This document shows, one piece after another, positions 33,087 to 44,704 of a stretch of DNA of 64,000 bases; position 1 is the first letter of the stretch; each line of letters starts with the position of its first letter. The DNA is taken from NCBI RefSeq assembly GCF_030848805.1, contig NC_092367.1, positions 9,101,835 to 9,165,834 of the forward strand, in the 5' to 3' direction. Below the pieces are notes generated by a model. It saw only the letters and a list, made by a program, of their open reading frames with translations. It was not told the DNA's origin and searched no databases. The translations under genes were made by a program, and so were the position numbers. Source of the DNA: Temnothorax longispinosus (Eukaryota > Arthropoda > Insecta > Hymenoptera > Formicidae).

Positions 33087-34147
33087 TCAGATTTTAGCTT
33101 TCTTTCTATTTTTATCCGACACTGTATACTTGTAACTTTTCGTTGGATCAAAAGGTTCCCATCTACTCGCTGGAAAAATGTGTTTGTTCCTCTCGTACCA
33201 TGATCTAATGAGAAAAATAAAAAAATAACATAAAAAAGAATTATGCAAAATATTCTTTTAATAATAAATACCTAAGTAAAACTTTTCCGACATGTGATTC
33301 CTCGGTTTTGACAGAAGCATCGTGCATAATACGAATATCATCGTGAACGTCAAATGTGAACAGAGGCCCGCTCTTTCCTCGTGCCTAATCGCAATATTAC
33401 ATACATTAAAATAACATGCCAACATTGTGATATTGCTTCATAAGTTTTATCATTTGGTATATTTACCTTAGTTATAATAAAATCAGTTACAGTTGCAGTA
33501 AAACGTATAATGGTGCGGTAATATAAGATTCTCCTTGACATACATTAACTGATCTGCCATTACTGTTTTAAGCTCGCTGAATTCGGGCCTCAGAACTTCT
33601 AAACATCTCTGAAGAACCTAATAGATAGAATTACCTGTATGTGAAAATTTAATTTATGCAGCAGAACATTATATATCATGCCAATGTTACTCCAAAAGTG
33701 ACACTGGAGTATTTTAATAACACGTTCTCTAAACCACTGAGACATTCACCTTTCTTCATTATAACACTCCGACGATGGTCAGATCCATCCCAATAACTGA
33801 ATGTGATCTCAATTTCTTCTTCCTTCAACGCGTTCTGCTTTCTAGCCCATTCTTGTCTCAATTCTTCCCTAAGTTTATTTTTTTCCTCGTCCCTTTCCCT
33901 ACTAGCAAAAAACATGTATCTACATCTGGATTTTTCTAAATCTTCTTAATCGCAGGGCCATCAGATTGCACATTTTCTGACTGCGGGGATTTTTCGGCAT
34001 TGTCTTCGTCAGAAGACATCTCAGCTTCATCTTCGTCTTCGTCCAGATTAAAAGACAAATCTTGAATCTGTCTCTTCTGTTTGTTCTTTTCTGTCTGCTT
34101 CGCCGCTAGTGCTCTTTCCTTTTCCTGCTCTTTTTCACGTTCCTTCT
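33087..34147 (-). pseudogene. FAM50/XAP5 homologue, intron-containing but disabled copy
   Basis: FAM50 (XAP5) is a conserved nuclear protein associated with the spliceosome. Exons on the minus strand: 34147 to about 33745 has KEREKEQEKERALAAKQTEK, QIQDLSF, an acidic stretch, KNPDVDT, RERDEEKNKLREELRQEW and EIEITFSYWDGSDHRR. 33617-33477 has RCLEVLRPEFSELKTVMADQ and LMYVKENLILPHHYTFY. 33384-33272 has GKSGPLFTFDVHDD and ESHVGKVLL. 33204-33087 has RSWYERNKHIFPASRWEPFD and then a stop. Introns 33476-33385 and 33271-33205 keep GT and AG ends, so this is a DNA-level duplicate, not a retrocopy. Lesions: in-frame stop at 33936-33938 before KNPDVDT, a frameshift near 33915, and a roughly 13-base insertion within the DFIITK region of the second listed exon. 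The N-terminal exon was not recognised. Confidence 0.88.
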
Positions 34148-34614
<467 letters not shown>

Positions 34615-34660
34615 CGGCAAACCACATATATAACATCGTGTTATTTTTATAACCTATTTA

Positions 34661-35152
34661 CGCAAACGTTACTTCTGTAGTAACTTACGATACGATAATT
34701 CCTCCGCGTAAACCGGAGATTTTATAGTAACTATTATGATCGAAAATCAAGAGCCACCGTTGATAGTAGTGAAGGTTACGTTTCTCTGATTGAGAGACGA
34801 AGACGTATCTTAATATGAATTACTGTAAGTTACTATAGATGTACTCACTCGCGTAAACATATAGTTCGACAACTTTTACAAGACGTACAGCATATACGTA
34901 CGTGTGCCATTTTGAATATACCTTCCTTCTTTTAAAGATCTCCTCGACATCTCTCTGTGGTTAATACTTTATATATTTCACTTACTGCGTTTACACGCGA
35001 GCGTTACTTCTGTAGTAAACTTACGATAATTCCTTCGCGTAAACAGAATTTTCCTTCGCGTAAACGGGATTTTGTAGTAACTTACGATAATTTACTCCGC
35101 GTAAACGAGTGAATTATCGTAAGTTACTACAGAAGTAACGCTCGCGTAAACA
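34661..35152. mobile_element. MITE-like element with gttacttctgtagtaac arms
   Basis: gttacttctgtagtaactta followed by cgataatt near 34667 is mirrored at 35112-35142 (aattatcgtaagttactac). Additional inner copies occur at 35005-35030. gcgtaaac motifs are repeated throughout. A related end appears near 44630. Confidence 0.65.
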
Positions 35153-35389
35153 TACAGTTTGACAACTTTTACAAGACAGCATATACGTACGTGTTTGTAC
35201 GATTTTGTAGATACACCTTCCTTCTTAAAGATCTATCGGCATCAGCTCTCTACGGTCAATACTTATATATATTTCACTATCTGTCACGACGCGGCAACGG
35301 TCACGACTATCACACACTTACACTTATCCTTTTCTAGGTTGTAAAAAACTGTCACTGTCACGCACTGCGACAGTGCACGAATGCACTCT

Positions 35390-35710
35390 CGTGTCAAAAA
35401 TGGGAAAGTGACACACCAGCCGCCATTTTTGTCCGACGTGGACGTTTCTTAAAAAAAAATTTTCCACATTTGGACTTTGCATCGCAATATTTTCGCTCGT
35501 AGGGCACGTAACGGAAAAAAAAGACTCTTATTTATAAATCAAACCCCAAGCTATCGATCGAACCTACTTAAAAATTGATCCGTTCACTCGTTATTGAGAT
35601 CTCAAAATCTCGGATACTCGCAACTCATGCGTTCGCGTAAAAGAGTCACGGTGCGTCTCGCTTCGCGCGTACTTGGCGCGAGACACTACCGTGTCTCTTG
35701 ATATTCCGTT
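35390..35710. repeat. Dispersed repeat D, copy 1
   Basis: About 320 bp that recurs in direct orientation at 59875-60225: gtgtcaaaaa, gactttgc, gcaatatt, cgctcgtagggcacgta, ccaagctatcgatc, cggtctcgct-like and tacttggcgcgagacactac are shared in order. Confidence 0.85.
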
Positions 35711-35819
35711 TTTTTTTTAAGGTTTAATGTGCCATTAACTATGAAATAATCTGTGATTATATTGGCATCGAATTTAATATTCCGTTTTATTTATAATGGT
35801 TTATACTTTGTTTTTTTTC

Positions 35820-36354
35820 TTAACCCTCGGAGAACACATAGGGTAATTTGACCCTGTTTTTTGCCAGAAAAATTTTTATCCAAAAATATTTAAAAAAAAT
35901 AAAACTTTTTTTCGTAAATTACGTTTTTTTTTTTTTTTTTTTTTTCAAAAGAACATTTATGGGTCAATCTGACCCTACACACACTTTGATCGTCTACCAT
36001 TTTAAATTGACGAGTGCGATCAGCTTGAAAAAATTTCCAGATGTACTTGGAACATTGTTAAATCAATTGATATAAATAAAAAGTGCCGTTGGAATTATTT
36101 ATGTACATATTTAAAAAAATTTAAAAAAAATTTTTAATTAATTTTTTTTTGAATTTTTTGAAATATGTAAATAATTTCAACGGCACTTTTTATTTATATC
36201 AATTAATTTAACAATGTTCCAAGTACATCTGGAATTTTTTTCAAGCTGATCGCACTCGTCGATTTAAAATGGTGGACGATCAAAGTGTGTGTAGGGTCAG
36301 ATTAACCCAGTGTTCTCTGTGAATGAAAAAATAGGTGTGTTCTCCGAAGGTTAA
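35820..36354. mobile_element. piggyBac-type MITE (527 bp) with TTAA duplications
   Basis: TTAA at 35820-35823 and 36351-36354 flank ends CCCTCGGAGAACACA and, inverted, CCTTCGGAGAACACA. Arms of over 200 bp mirror each other around about 36130. TTAA target and a CC-starting end are the piggyBac pattern. No transposase. Confidence 0.85.
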
Positions 36355-36565
36355 TATTACTGTGATTAACGGGACTCGTTCAATAAAAAATAAACTATGA
36401 ATTTATTTATTTAAATTTATTTTGTCTCTGTCAAAATAATCCCCTCCCACTACAATACTTACGTCAACGTTTTTTTCAATCTTCGACGCACCTTTTTTTA
36501 TAGTCATAGCCCTCAGAACGCGAAGCGTATTCTTTTTTATCGCATCTATCGATTCAAAAATGTCC

Positions 36566-36750
36566 ATATGCAATCACAAGAAATCATTTGTAATCAGATG
36601 AAATCATTCGTAATCACAAGAAATCATTGTGTAATCAGATGAAATCATTTGTAATCAGATAAAATCATTTGTAATCAGATGAAATCATTTGTAATCAGAT
36701 GAAATCATTTGTAATCAGATAAAATCATATGAAATCAAATGAAATCATGT
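36566..36750. repeat. Right subterminal array of element B
   Basis: A tandem repeat of about 20 bp, atgaaatcatttgtaatcag, with about nine units. It shares the GAAATCA word and orientation with the left array at 29813-29985. Confidence 0.85.
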
Positions 36751-36989
36751 AATCGGTGGGACAACATTTCAGCTAGTGGTTACCCTCTCGGGTTGCGCGA
36801 AATAACCGCAAACCCTCTGTCTGACTCAGAATTCTAAATTCACCAATTAATAAAATATTATTTTTTTGTTATTTTAACTTGCCTAAAATACATTCCCTAA
36901 ATTTGTCGTCAGCTCTTGGACTATATAGTGTTACACACAGTTCTTATTACTATATCCGTCTCGCCAGTGCCGTACGCCTGATCGAATTT

Positions 36990-37385
36990 TCGTGACGCGT
37001 TTTCGAATCACAAAATCGAATTTACTTACCGATTCAAAAGGAGTTTCACTTTGTACGCCTGTTGGTCAAATTTTCGTGACACTATTTCGTGACGTTTTTT
37101 CGTGTTGCATAATCGAACTTACTACCGTACCAAAGAAGTTTCATTTCGTACGCCTATTGGTCGAATTTTCGTTACACTTTTCGTGTCGCATAATCGAACT
37201 TACTACCGTGCCAGAAGAAGAACCGTCTCGCCAACGCCGTACGCCTATTGGTCAAATTTTCGTTACACTTTTCGTGTCGCACAATCGAACTTACTACCGT
37301 ACCAAAGAAGTTTCACTTCCGTTACACTTTTTCGTGTCGCGAATCGAATTTACTACCGTGCCTGAAGAAGTTTTACTTCAAAACA
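36990..37385. repeat. Minisatellite of roughly 90-110 bp units
   Basis: Four to five degenerate copies of cgtacgcctattggtcaaat, ttcgtgtcgcataatcgaac, ttactaccgtaccaaagaag. Overlapping ORFs at 36992-37426 arise from the repeat and are not considered genes. Confidence 0.85.
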
Positions 37386-37423
37386 TCCAAATTAAAATAA
37401 ACATTTTACTCACCTGCTATTTT

Positions 37424-37655
37424 TAATCAACGTAACTGGTAACGTCGGGTCACTCGTGCACTTTCAAAATTTCGTCTGGCTCTCACAACGGCTGTTTACG
37501 CACTAGACCGTCGGCGCTTGGGAAGCTAGTAGCTTAGTAGTATACAATTTTTTTCAGTATAGTTTGATCCCGCTCCCTCCCCTTCCTTCGAGCTACAGGG
37601 GACAGTCACTTTCGCTAGAGCACAAGTGACCCGACGTTACCAGCGAAGGGTTAAT
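37424..37655. mobile_element. MITE with ggtaacgtcgggtcac ends
   Basis: tggtaacgtcgggtcactcg at 37437 is inverted as gcacaagtgacccgacgtta at 37618. The right side ends aagggttaa, resembling piggyBac ends; the left end is less clear. Confidence 0.65.
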
Positions 37656-38608
37656 ATTTTTAATTCATTATTCTGTTTAATATTTTTATATTGAAGAAAT
37701 AAGCTATATCTAAAATACAATAGTTTACAATTGTTCTTCTGCAACAGCATTTTGCTATTCGATTATTACGAAATAACTTTAAAAGATACAATCTTTATCA
37801 AGAAGTACATATCTGTTACCCGTTTTGTGTTTCTATTACGTTTTCATTAATTTAACATGGACTTTTGTCGCATAGTCAGCTTACCCTACTACCGGGGCAA
37901 GTTGGCTGCGGGGCAGCATGTTCGTATTTTACTTATTACAATAAAGAAACTATACAGTATTGGGAATGGCTAAACTGCGATACGCTATCTGGTGGCAAAA
38001 ACAGAACTAAAAAGAGTAGGTCGCCGGCTGCCACATAAATAAATCGAATTGCGGCATGAAGGCGTCGAATTGGTAAAATTGCATATTTCACTTATGGGCA
38101 GTCTCATTTTAATTACTGAAATTTATAAATAAGCACATATGTCGTATTGTATTGTGACAAGTGACCTACTCCGGCCATTTTGCCTTGGTGACGTCACGAC
38201 CGCCAATCCCAATAGAGGAGCGTTCATGGCATGAAAATGTAGAGAAAGATTCTCTCTATCATATTAGTACTGTTTAATCATGAAAATTAGTTGTTTAAAA
38301 ACTCAAATGCCGAAATTGTGAAAACGAGCCCCGGTCTCCCCTATTTTTATGGATAGAGTATCATTAAAGGTTGGTTGATATTGAATTTGCGAGGATTAGT
38401 TAAGAGGTTACCGATTTTTGTCTAAAAGTGTATAAGTTATACATGTAATCTTATACAGAGTATCATTAAAGAAAGGTTGTTTTGAATTTGGCGAGGATCG
38501 GTGAAGAGATTACCGATTTCTGGAGAAAGATTCCGCAAATTTTGATATATCAAGTTATTTCTAATTCTATTATATTTTTCAGTCTTTTCTACCCCTATTT
38601 ATTCATAT
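37656..38608. other. About 950 bp without a recognised feature
   Basis: Mostly AT-rich. A two-copy block (gagtatcattaaag, gaggat, accgattt) is at 38355-38525, and cttttctacccctattta at 38583 ties the end to the dispersed 62-kb repeat family. No gene is visible. Confidence 0.5.
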
Positions 38609-38834
38609 CTTGTCAAAAAACTTGGCGCTGCTAGCTAGACCTCAAAATTAGGTCAGCGTGGTGTGTATGTGCGAGCGAGTGATATGGGTGTGTGTGGTGT
38701 GTGTATGTGTGTGTGTATGTGTGTGACGGTGAATAATGCGGTTTATGATTAGTATAGGATAAGTTTAGATTTTAAAGCGATTAGAATTAAGTATAGAATA
38801 AGTATAGAATATAAGTCATATTTACAATTGTAAA

Positions 38835-38875
<41 letters not shown>

Positions 38876-38898
38876 GCAGCGCCAAGTTTTTTGACAAG
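38609..38898. mobile_element. MITE with perfect 26-bp inverted ends
   Basis: CTTGTCAAAAAACTTGGCGC... (38609-38634) is exactly inverted at 38873-38898. The interior has a GT-rich tract (38674-38723) and a (CT)n run (38839-38874). A related end lies at 6981-7003. Confidence 0.9.
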
Positions 38899-39990
38899 AA
38901 AAATTTATGTATTTTAATAAAATATTTTAATTTTGTACTGTTACCTCTGTAATTCTTTGCGATGGGATTAAATCTTTTAAAATACATATATAAACTTTGT
39001 ATTTAAATACCTCGTATTCCCTTGTTGGGTTTAAATATTTTAATAAAATATTTTTATTTTGTATTGTTACCTCTGTAATTTTTTACCTCGAAAAAACCTA
39101 AGTAACAAGTGGTAGACCGTAATCTTTGTATCTCGAAAAATACACTGAGAAAAAAAATTGTTAATTCCAAGAAATATTTAGTTCGATATGTTCAACTAAA
39201 CATTTTAGTTAGTTAACTAAATATTAGTTGTTTCAACAATTTATTTCGTATTTTTAATCAAGAATTAATTAATTCAACTAATGTTTAGTTAGCTAACTAA
39301 AATGTTTAGTTGAACGTATCGGACTAAATATTTCTTGGGATTGACAAATTTTTTATCTCAGTGTATGTTCTCTCTGTAGTTGGCGCTGTAATTTAAAAAG
39401 TGATATCATTTCTTTTTTGTAATTGTAATATATCACTTGAAGCACGACTTATTTTTGATAAGGTAACGTAATTTTGTGATGTGTATCACTTGAGTTATAA
39501 TTTTTTGGAAATAAAAATACTACTGCTTAGGTTTTTTCGAGATTTTTTGAGATACAAAGATTACGTCTACCACTTGTTACTTAGGTTTTTTCGAGGTATG
39601 ATAATACTACCACTTTGTTTTTTTTTTCGAGGTAAAGATACTACTGCTTAGGTTTTTTAAGATTTTTCGAGATACAAAGATTACGTCTACCACTTGTTAC
39701 TTATATTTTTTTAAGGTATAATACTACCACTGTTTTTTTTTTTCGAGGTAACAACATATACACTACTACTATGCTACTATGCGTGTACTTGGCGCCTTTC
39801 TTTACCTTTTTTTTAAAAAAGGTAATTTTGTACGGATATCACGCCTTTTTGTAGTATTACGCATTTTATAAACAGTATGTACAGGGTGTTATTTCGAGGT
39901 ATAATACTATACCACTTTGTTTTTTTTTCGAGGTATGTATATATAAAATATGCTTAGCAATGAAAATGTGAAAAACGAATAAAATCGCCA
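38899..39990. repeat. AT-rich dispersed repeat with nested MITE
   Basis: The repeat has several ttaggttttttcgag and accacttgttactta units. It ends with gcgtgtacttggcgcctttc (39780) and is an inverted relative of 6425-7003. Confidence 0.65.
39141..39365. mobile_element. MITE with TACACTGAGAAAAAAA ends (225 bp)
   Basis: The left end tacactgagaaaaaaaa and the right end tttttatctcagtgta are inverted. Long arms with tttagttagttaactaaat mirror each other. Confidence 0.85.
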
Positions 39991-40720
39991 TTTAGAGTTA
40001 TATGTAGTTCTACGTTACTCGTGTGGAATGTAAAATACACCTTAGCTTTAGAAATTTGTTAAATTCACAGAGTAAAACTTTTTTATAGCTCGAATGCTGC
40101 ACAAAAATTTTTTCACAATTTTAAGGAAGAACTTTTGCGCTTATCTTTATCCAAAAGGCATATAAAATATTATCAATCTTTATTTAATTAGTAAGTAAAT
40201 CACCAAAAAGAACAATGAAAATTGAGATATAACGTTGGAATATAAAGTATACTCCACGCGAGTAATGTAGGATTAAGAAACCACATGCCATTACTACAAT
40301 ATAATGTATAAAATATAATATTTTATGTATATGGTTTTATAATAAAATATGTTGCCATATATATTATACATTTTATCACAGTAATAATATAAATGTAAAA
40401 GAGAGACGGAATCGTACTAACAATAATTGTACTAACAATTATCGTATCCTGCAAATTTAACGATATAAAACACGATATTGGCTATTTATTCGAACAAGAA
40501 CAAGATTCGTACGAATATAAAAGACAAACAGAATTGTTTCGTTTATGTGAAAAATGTATTTAAGAAATCGCGCGTTACATAATTGTTTCGTTTGTATGAG
40601 AAATGTATAATATTTAAGATACCGCGCATTATATAACGTATCGCTGCAATATAACGTATAAAATATAATATTATGTATATATAATTTTATAATAAAATAT
40701 TTACTGACATTTACTGATGA
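39991..40720. repeat. Inverted and direct AT-rich repeats
   Basis: ctacgttactcgtgtggaat (40010) is mirrored near 40250-40272, suggesting a MITE of about 270 bp. The blocks at 40296-40350 and 40640-40700 (acaatataatgtataaaata and relatives) are direct repeats. No gene. Confidence 0.5.
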
Positions 40721-41228
40721 AAGCTCAGTGAATTTCATTGAAATGGTATTTTCATTAAAATAGTACAAAAGGATGTCGATAATAAATTAGATAAACGCAG
40801 AGGAGTACTAAAATTTAACATTGATTCACTTGATTCTGAAAGGGCATACGTAAAAATTTCGAAGCTATCTATATTATTTATGTACAAAAATTAAAATTTA
40901 TACAACATGCAATATGTATATATATTATACGCTTTAAAAATTTGACATTTGCTCTTTTAAAACCGCACTACAGATATAAGTACTTATAATCTTGGAGTAA
41001 TAAGTATTGAAAAGCAAGAGAAAAACGTTATTATTGCTCGTTTTATCTTACTTTTCATTAAGCAATCGCAAAAGTAGAAAAAAAAACAGTTATTTGATGT
41101 ATATCTGTGGCTTGGTATAAAAAGGGAACGCATAAAAAACTAAGGATTTCAAACAACTAAATCTTTTCTTCGCGCTCGTAAATTCTATCCAGTTTGCATC
41201 GCTCTAAGAAACGGTATGCAACACATCA
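40721..41228. other. AT-rich DNA, no feature seen
   Basis: No ORF with recognisable domains and no repeat shared within the window. Confidence 0.5.
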
Positions 41229-41229
41229 G

Positions 41230-42217
41230 CATCCCTTACAGAAAAGTATTACTGACTAAATACTTAAAATCTCAGTGATTTAATACTGTCAATATTTATT
41301 TGGGAAATACTGGGAAAATACTGGTAGTGATAAGTATTATAGGTAGTGATTAATACTACACAGAACTACTGGTGCTTAGTATTGAATTACTCACCGATAT
41401 TTCGATTTCCGATATTTACCCGGCATAAAAAAAAATTATTTTTTTTCGAAATTTTATTACTATTTTATGACTAAATTTGTTTCTTAAGATGCAGTCTATA
41501 ATTATAAATATTTTCTCATATTTGAAAAACACTTACCTTGGTGGGATCGAACTCGGGACCTCTGGATCGTGAGCCAACTGCCTTACGTGGTAGACTACTT
41601 CTTAATTTGATGTAAGTGTTATATATAGTCTACATGTGTCATAACCAGCGCAAATATATAATTTTTCAAAAATCATCTTAAGAAACAAATTCAGTTTAAA
41701 AAGAGTAATAAAATTTTGAATTGGATATTAAAATGATATCCTCAGTACTATTTCAAAACTTGTACACTTTTATCACGACGAATTAGTACAGACCTTCATA
41801 TAAAATCTATTTGTGCCTTACTTTTATCTCTTTTCCTTAATATTATCAGGAATTACCCATTATAATGTTTCTATACAAATTGTAGTACTGGCCAGTGATT
41901 TATTACACATGGAATCCTTGGTTCAGTACTTCAGTACTAACATTGAAATACTCATCAGTAATTCAACACAAGTATTTATTACACAAGTATTTTTCACCTA
42001 GTATTAAATGCTTTCTCATCAGAAATTTAATACTAAGTATTCAATACTCGTCCTGTATTAAATACTACTTTCATAAATTACTGACCAGTAATAAAATACT
42101 ATGCAATACTTGGATCACAGTGATTCAAGTACTAATAAAAACTTAATTTTAGTATTATTAATACACAAAATAAGTATTTATTACTAACCAGCTAGTAATA
42201 CTTTTTTGTAAGGGATC
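41230..42217. mobile_element. Non-autonomous transposon, ends CCCTTACA.AAAGTATTACT
   Basis: atcccttacagaaaagtatt at 41230 is inverted at 42193-42217. Both subterminal regions are full of aagtatt/aatact words. A tRNA-like segment is inside (41536-41605). The roughly 990-bp element encodes no transposase. Confidence 0.8.
41536..41605 (-). other. tRNA-like remnant inside the element
   Basis: On the minus strand the segment shows a T-arm-like/B-box sequence (gaggtcccgagttcgatccc) after an anticodon-arm-like ggctcacgatcc. T and acceptor stems do not pair, so it is not a working tRNA. Possibly SINE-derived. Confidence 0.35.
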
Positions 42218-42715
42218 CGCATATTAATAACCGCGTTAATTAAATGTACGCGAGTAAAAGGCTTTAAACACGTCGGTACGCCTATATAGTTCGAGCCTCT
42301 GGCGCCGCCTTCGCCGCGAGTATTTTGCTGCGTAATTACAACGGTGCTTGATATTGTTTCGTTTTCACGCTGCTCTTTTTTTCCTCGCGTCCGATTTTAC
42401 GCAATTCCGGTGTTACGGAAAATGCACTACAACCTTGGCGATTAACGACGAAAATAAAAGTGATGAATACGGCCGATTTTTACATTGCGCTTGAAGAGAT
42501 ATCGCTATTATTCATATCGTTTCGATTACACCGTTTAAATATATTACTATACATTTTAAGTATATCACGGATCAAACACAAGTACGATCATTCAAATCTA
42601 CATACGCAATAAAGCTGATGTAATCTATCATCAAAGCTTGGATAATCAGATTTATCTCGCTCTCTCTTTTCTATTTCTTTTTCTCACTCTGTTATCACAC
42701 AATCCCACAAACACG

Positions 42716-42756
<41 letters not shown>

Positions 42757-43802
42757 GAAGTTCTCTGAATTCCATACACCTTGATTTGCGAGGTATCGTT
42801 TGACTAACAATAAGATTAGTGTGCGTTAACGTGATATTATTACCTGTGAAAAATTCACGGGCATTCCTTAGGAATTCTTAAAAGTCCTTAAGAAAAGTCT
42901 CGCAAATGATAACATAAATAATTATAATCCGTAAGTAAATAATAATCCGAGAATGAATTGCATCCTCAACCACGGCAGGCCTACTTGCGTTTCTTCCTTG
43001 AGATTAAATTTCTCTTGCGCATGCACGATGTTATAATCATTAAAAGTTTAACTCCATTAACGACTTATTGTGTGCCTCTTCGAAGAAATCGTATTTTGCA
43101 CTTCATGAAAAGAAAGTCAGCGTTATTACAAAGATGATTATTGACAAGGACGCAACAAAGGACAAGCCTGCAAAAATGTAAAAAATGCATTAAGGCTCTT
43201 GGGCAGTCACCGCGGCCATATTGGATTCTTACTATCGAGGCGAGGAAAACACCCAATTTTGTTGTGCATGCCATTTTCAAATAAAAAGACATTTCAATAA
43301 AACATCACTATAGATCGTTTCAGAACACTTTCGAAATTGGCCGAAAACTACCCTTTCCCCTCGACAATAAACAAACAGCCATAAAACGAAGCCTAAACAT
43401 ACGGGAAAAACAGCCGTTTAACGACTATCGAAAGGAGGTGAAAACGTTCCTTCCGCATGCAAATCTTACTTTTCGGCCAATTTTACGACTTTCACGAATA
43501 CGTTAAACATTAGAGCACAAGCACAGAGCGAATAATAAAGAAATAGCACGCACAACAAAATAGGTTGTCAACATGTCACAAGACAGAATTCTCCATTGGA
43601 GAGAGTGAGAGGAGAGAGTTCTGATTTCTGCCGCGACGGTACGTCGCCACCGTCAACGCAGAGTTCTCGGCTTAGGGACCAGGAGCCTTAAGAGCAAGAA
43701 TTTGCGAGTAAGAGCGAATAAAATCGAAATGCATCTTCCATAAATAATTATTAATTTCCTCTTTTTAGATGAGATGCGTGTTATACATCGGTTTTCACTT
43801 AC
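42218..43802. other. Spacer downstream of the EB-domain exons
   Basis: About 1.6 kb including a (TA)n tract at 42719-42752. Base composition is more even than in the repeats, with no clear repeats, so this may be genuine host intron or 3' flank. No further exon of the neighbouring gene was recognised. Confidence 0.45.
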
Positions 43803-44359
43803 CAGCGCTCACGCACTTGTTCTCGCTTAAGATGTAATTGTCGGCGCACGTGCATGTGTTAGAGTTACACGTCACAGACTTAATCGACGGATCGTTCTCG
43901 TAATCTTCGGCTTGGTAACACTCGTAATTGTTCGCGCACTCATCGCCGATCGCTACAAAACGATGAAAACAATTAATTGTTATCTCTTATGACGTGGTGC
44001 GGAGAAAGAGATTTTTGGAATTGGATTTTTTAAAACATGACGCGATGATTCTACGGGAGAACTATCGGTTGAAAACTCTCGAGTACCTTTGTTGGAAAAA
44101 CATCTCGTCAGCTCGTGTTCGTAATGAAAATTCTGCTCGCACTGGCAGATATTGTCGACGCAAGTTGAAAACTCGAACGTTGCCGTGCACTGTATTGACT
44201 CCGTGCATTCGTCCCGAATCTTTTTGGCGGCCGCCAAACACTTCTTGCCGTCCATATTCAGCACCGTCTCAGCCGCGCATCCGCATGTCATGTTATCCGT
44301 GCAGATAGCATCCTCCACGTGCGAGCATTCCTGGTTTTTCGTGCATGGCTCATTGTACT
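43803..44359 (-). CDS. Secreted cysteine-rich protein with EB/EGF-like modules, two internal exons
   Basis: EB-module proteins are extracellular, disulphide-rich invertebrate proteins. Exon 44359-44087 (273 bp) follows an acceptor tttgcag and encodes a Cys-spaced module with CTKNQEC, ICTDNMTCGCAAET, GKKCLAA, DECTESIQC and ICQCEQNFHYEHELTRC. Exon 43952-43803 (150 bp) follows tttgtag and encodes GDECANNYECYQ, SVTCNSNTCTCADNY and ILSENKCV, with donor gtaagt. The intron between (43953-44086) has GT and AG ends. All three visible splice boundaries are phase 1, so the exons are symmetric, as usual for shuffled extracellular modules. Both exons are open without lesions, so this is probably part of a live host gene. 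The first exons, signal peptide and end are not recognised in the window. Coordinates include the intron. Confidence 0.85.
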
Positions 44360-44704
44360 CTGCAAACGTGATTACACTTAGAAAAAATCAAATAATACTG
44401 CTACAATATGACATCCGCAAGTGGTTTTGCAAAGTTGTGAAAAAAAAGTTTTGAGAAAATGGTACTGAAAATTATGAAAATATGGTCAAGATAAAAAATG
44501 TGCTGTAATTTAATATTTGTATATAACTGATATAGTATAGAAATTATTAGTCGAATTATTTTGATACAGCTGGATGTTAAAGATTAAAACTGGAAAAGAA
44601 TAAAAAATAAGTTGAACCGATAATAATAACTTACGATAATTCCTTCGCGCGTAAACGGGATTGATCTCCTCGGCATCAGCTTTCTGCCGTCAATATATAT
44701 ATAT
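44360..44704. other. Intron or flank of the EB gene with a MITE end
   Basis: No exon recognised. 44628-44695 matches parts of the repeats at 35000 and 46020 (ttacgataattccttcgcg, gatctcctcggcatcagct). Confidence 0.5.

Noticed and set aside
36566..36750. CRISPR-like regular repeats
   Set aside because: Tandem degenerate 20-bp units inside a transposon end, with no spacers.
36992..37426. 144-residue ORF in the minisatellite
   Set aside because: It is repetitive by construction of the DNA repeat, with no homologous family recognised.
41536..41605. Functional tRNA gene
   Set aside because: T and acceptor stems do not pair and it is embedded in a transposon.
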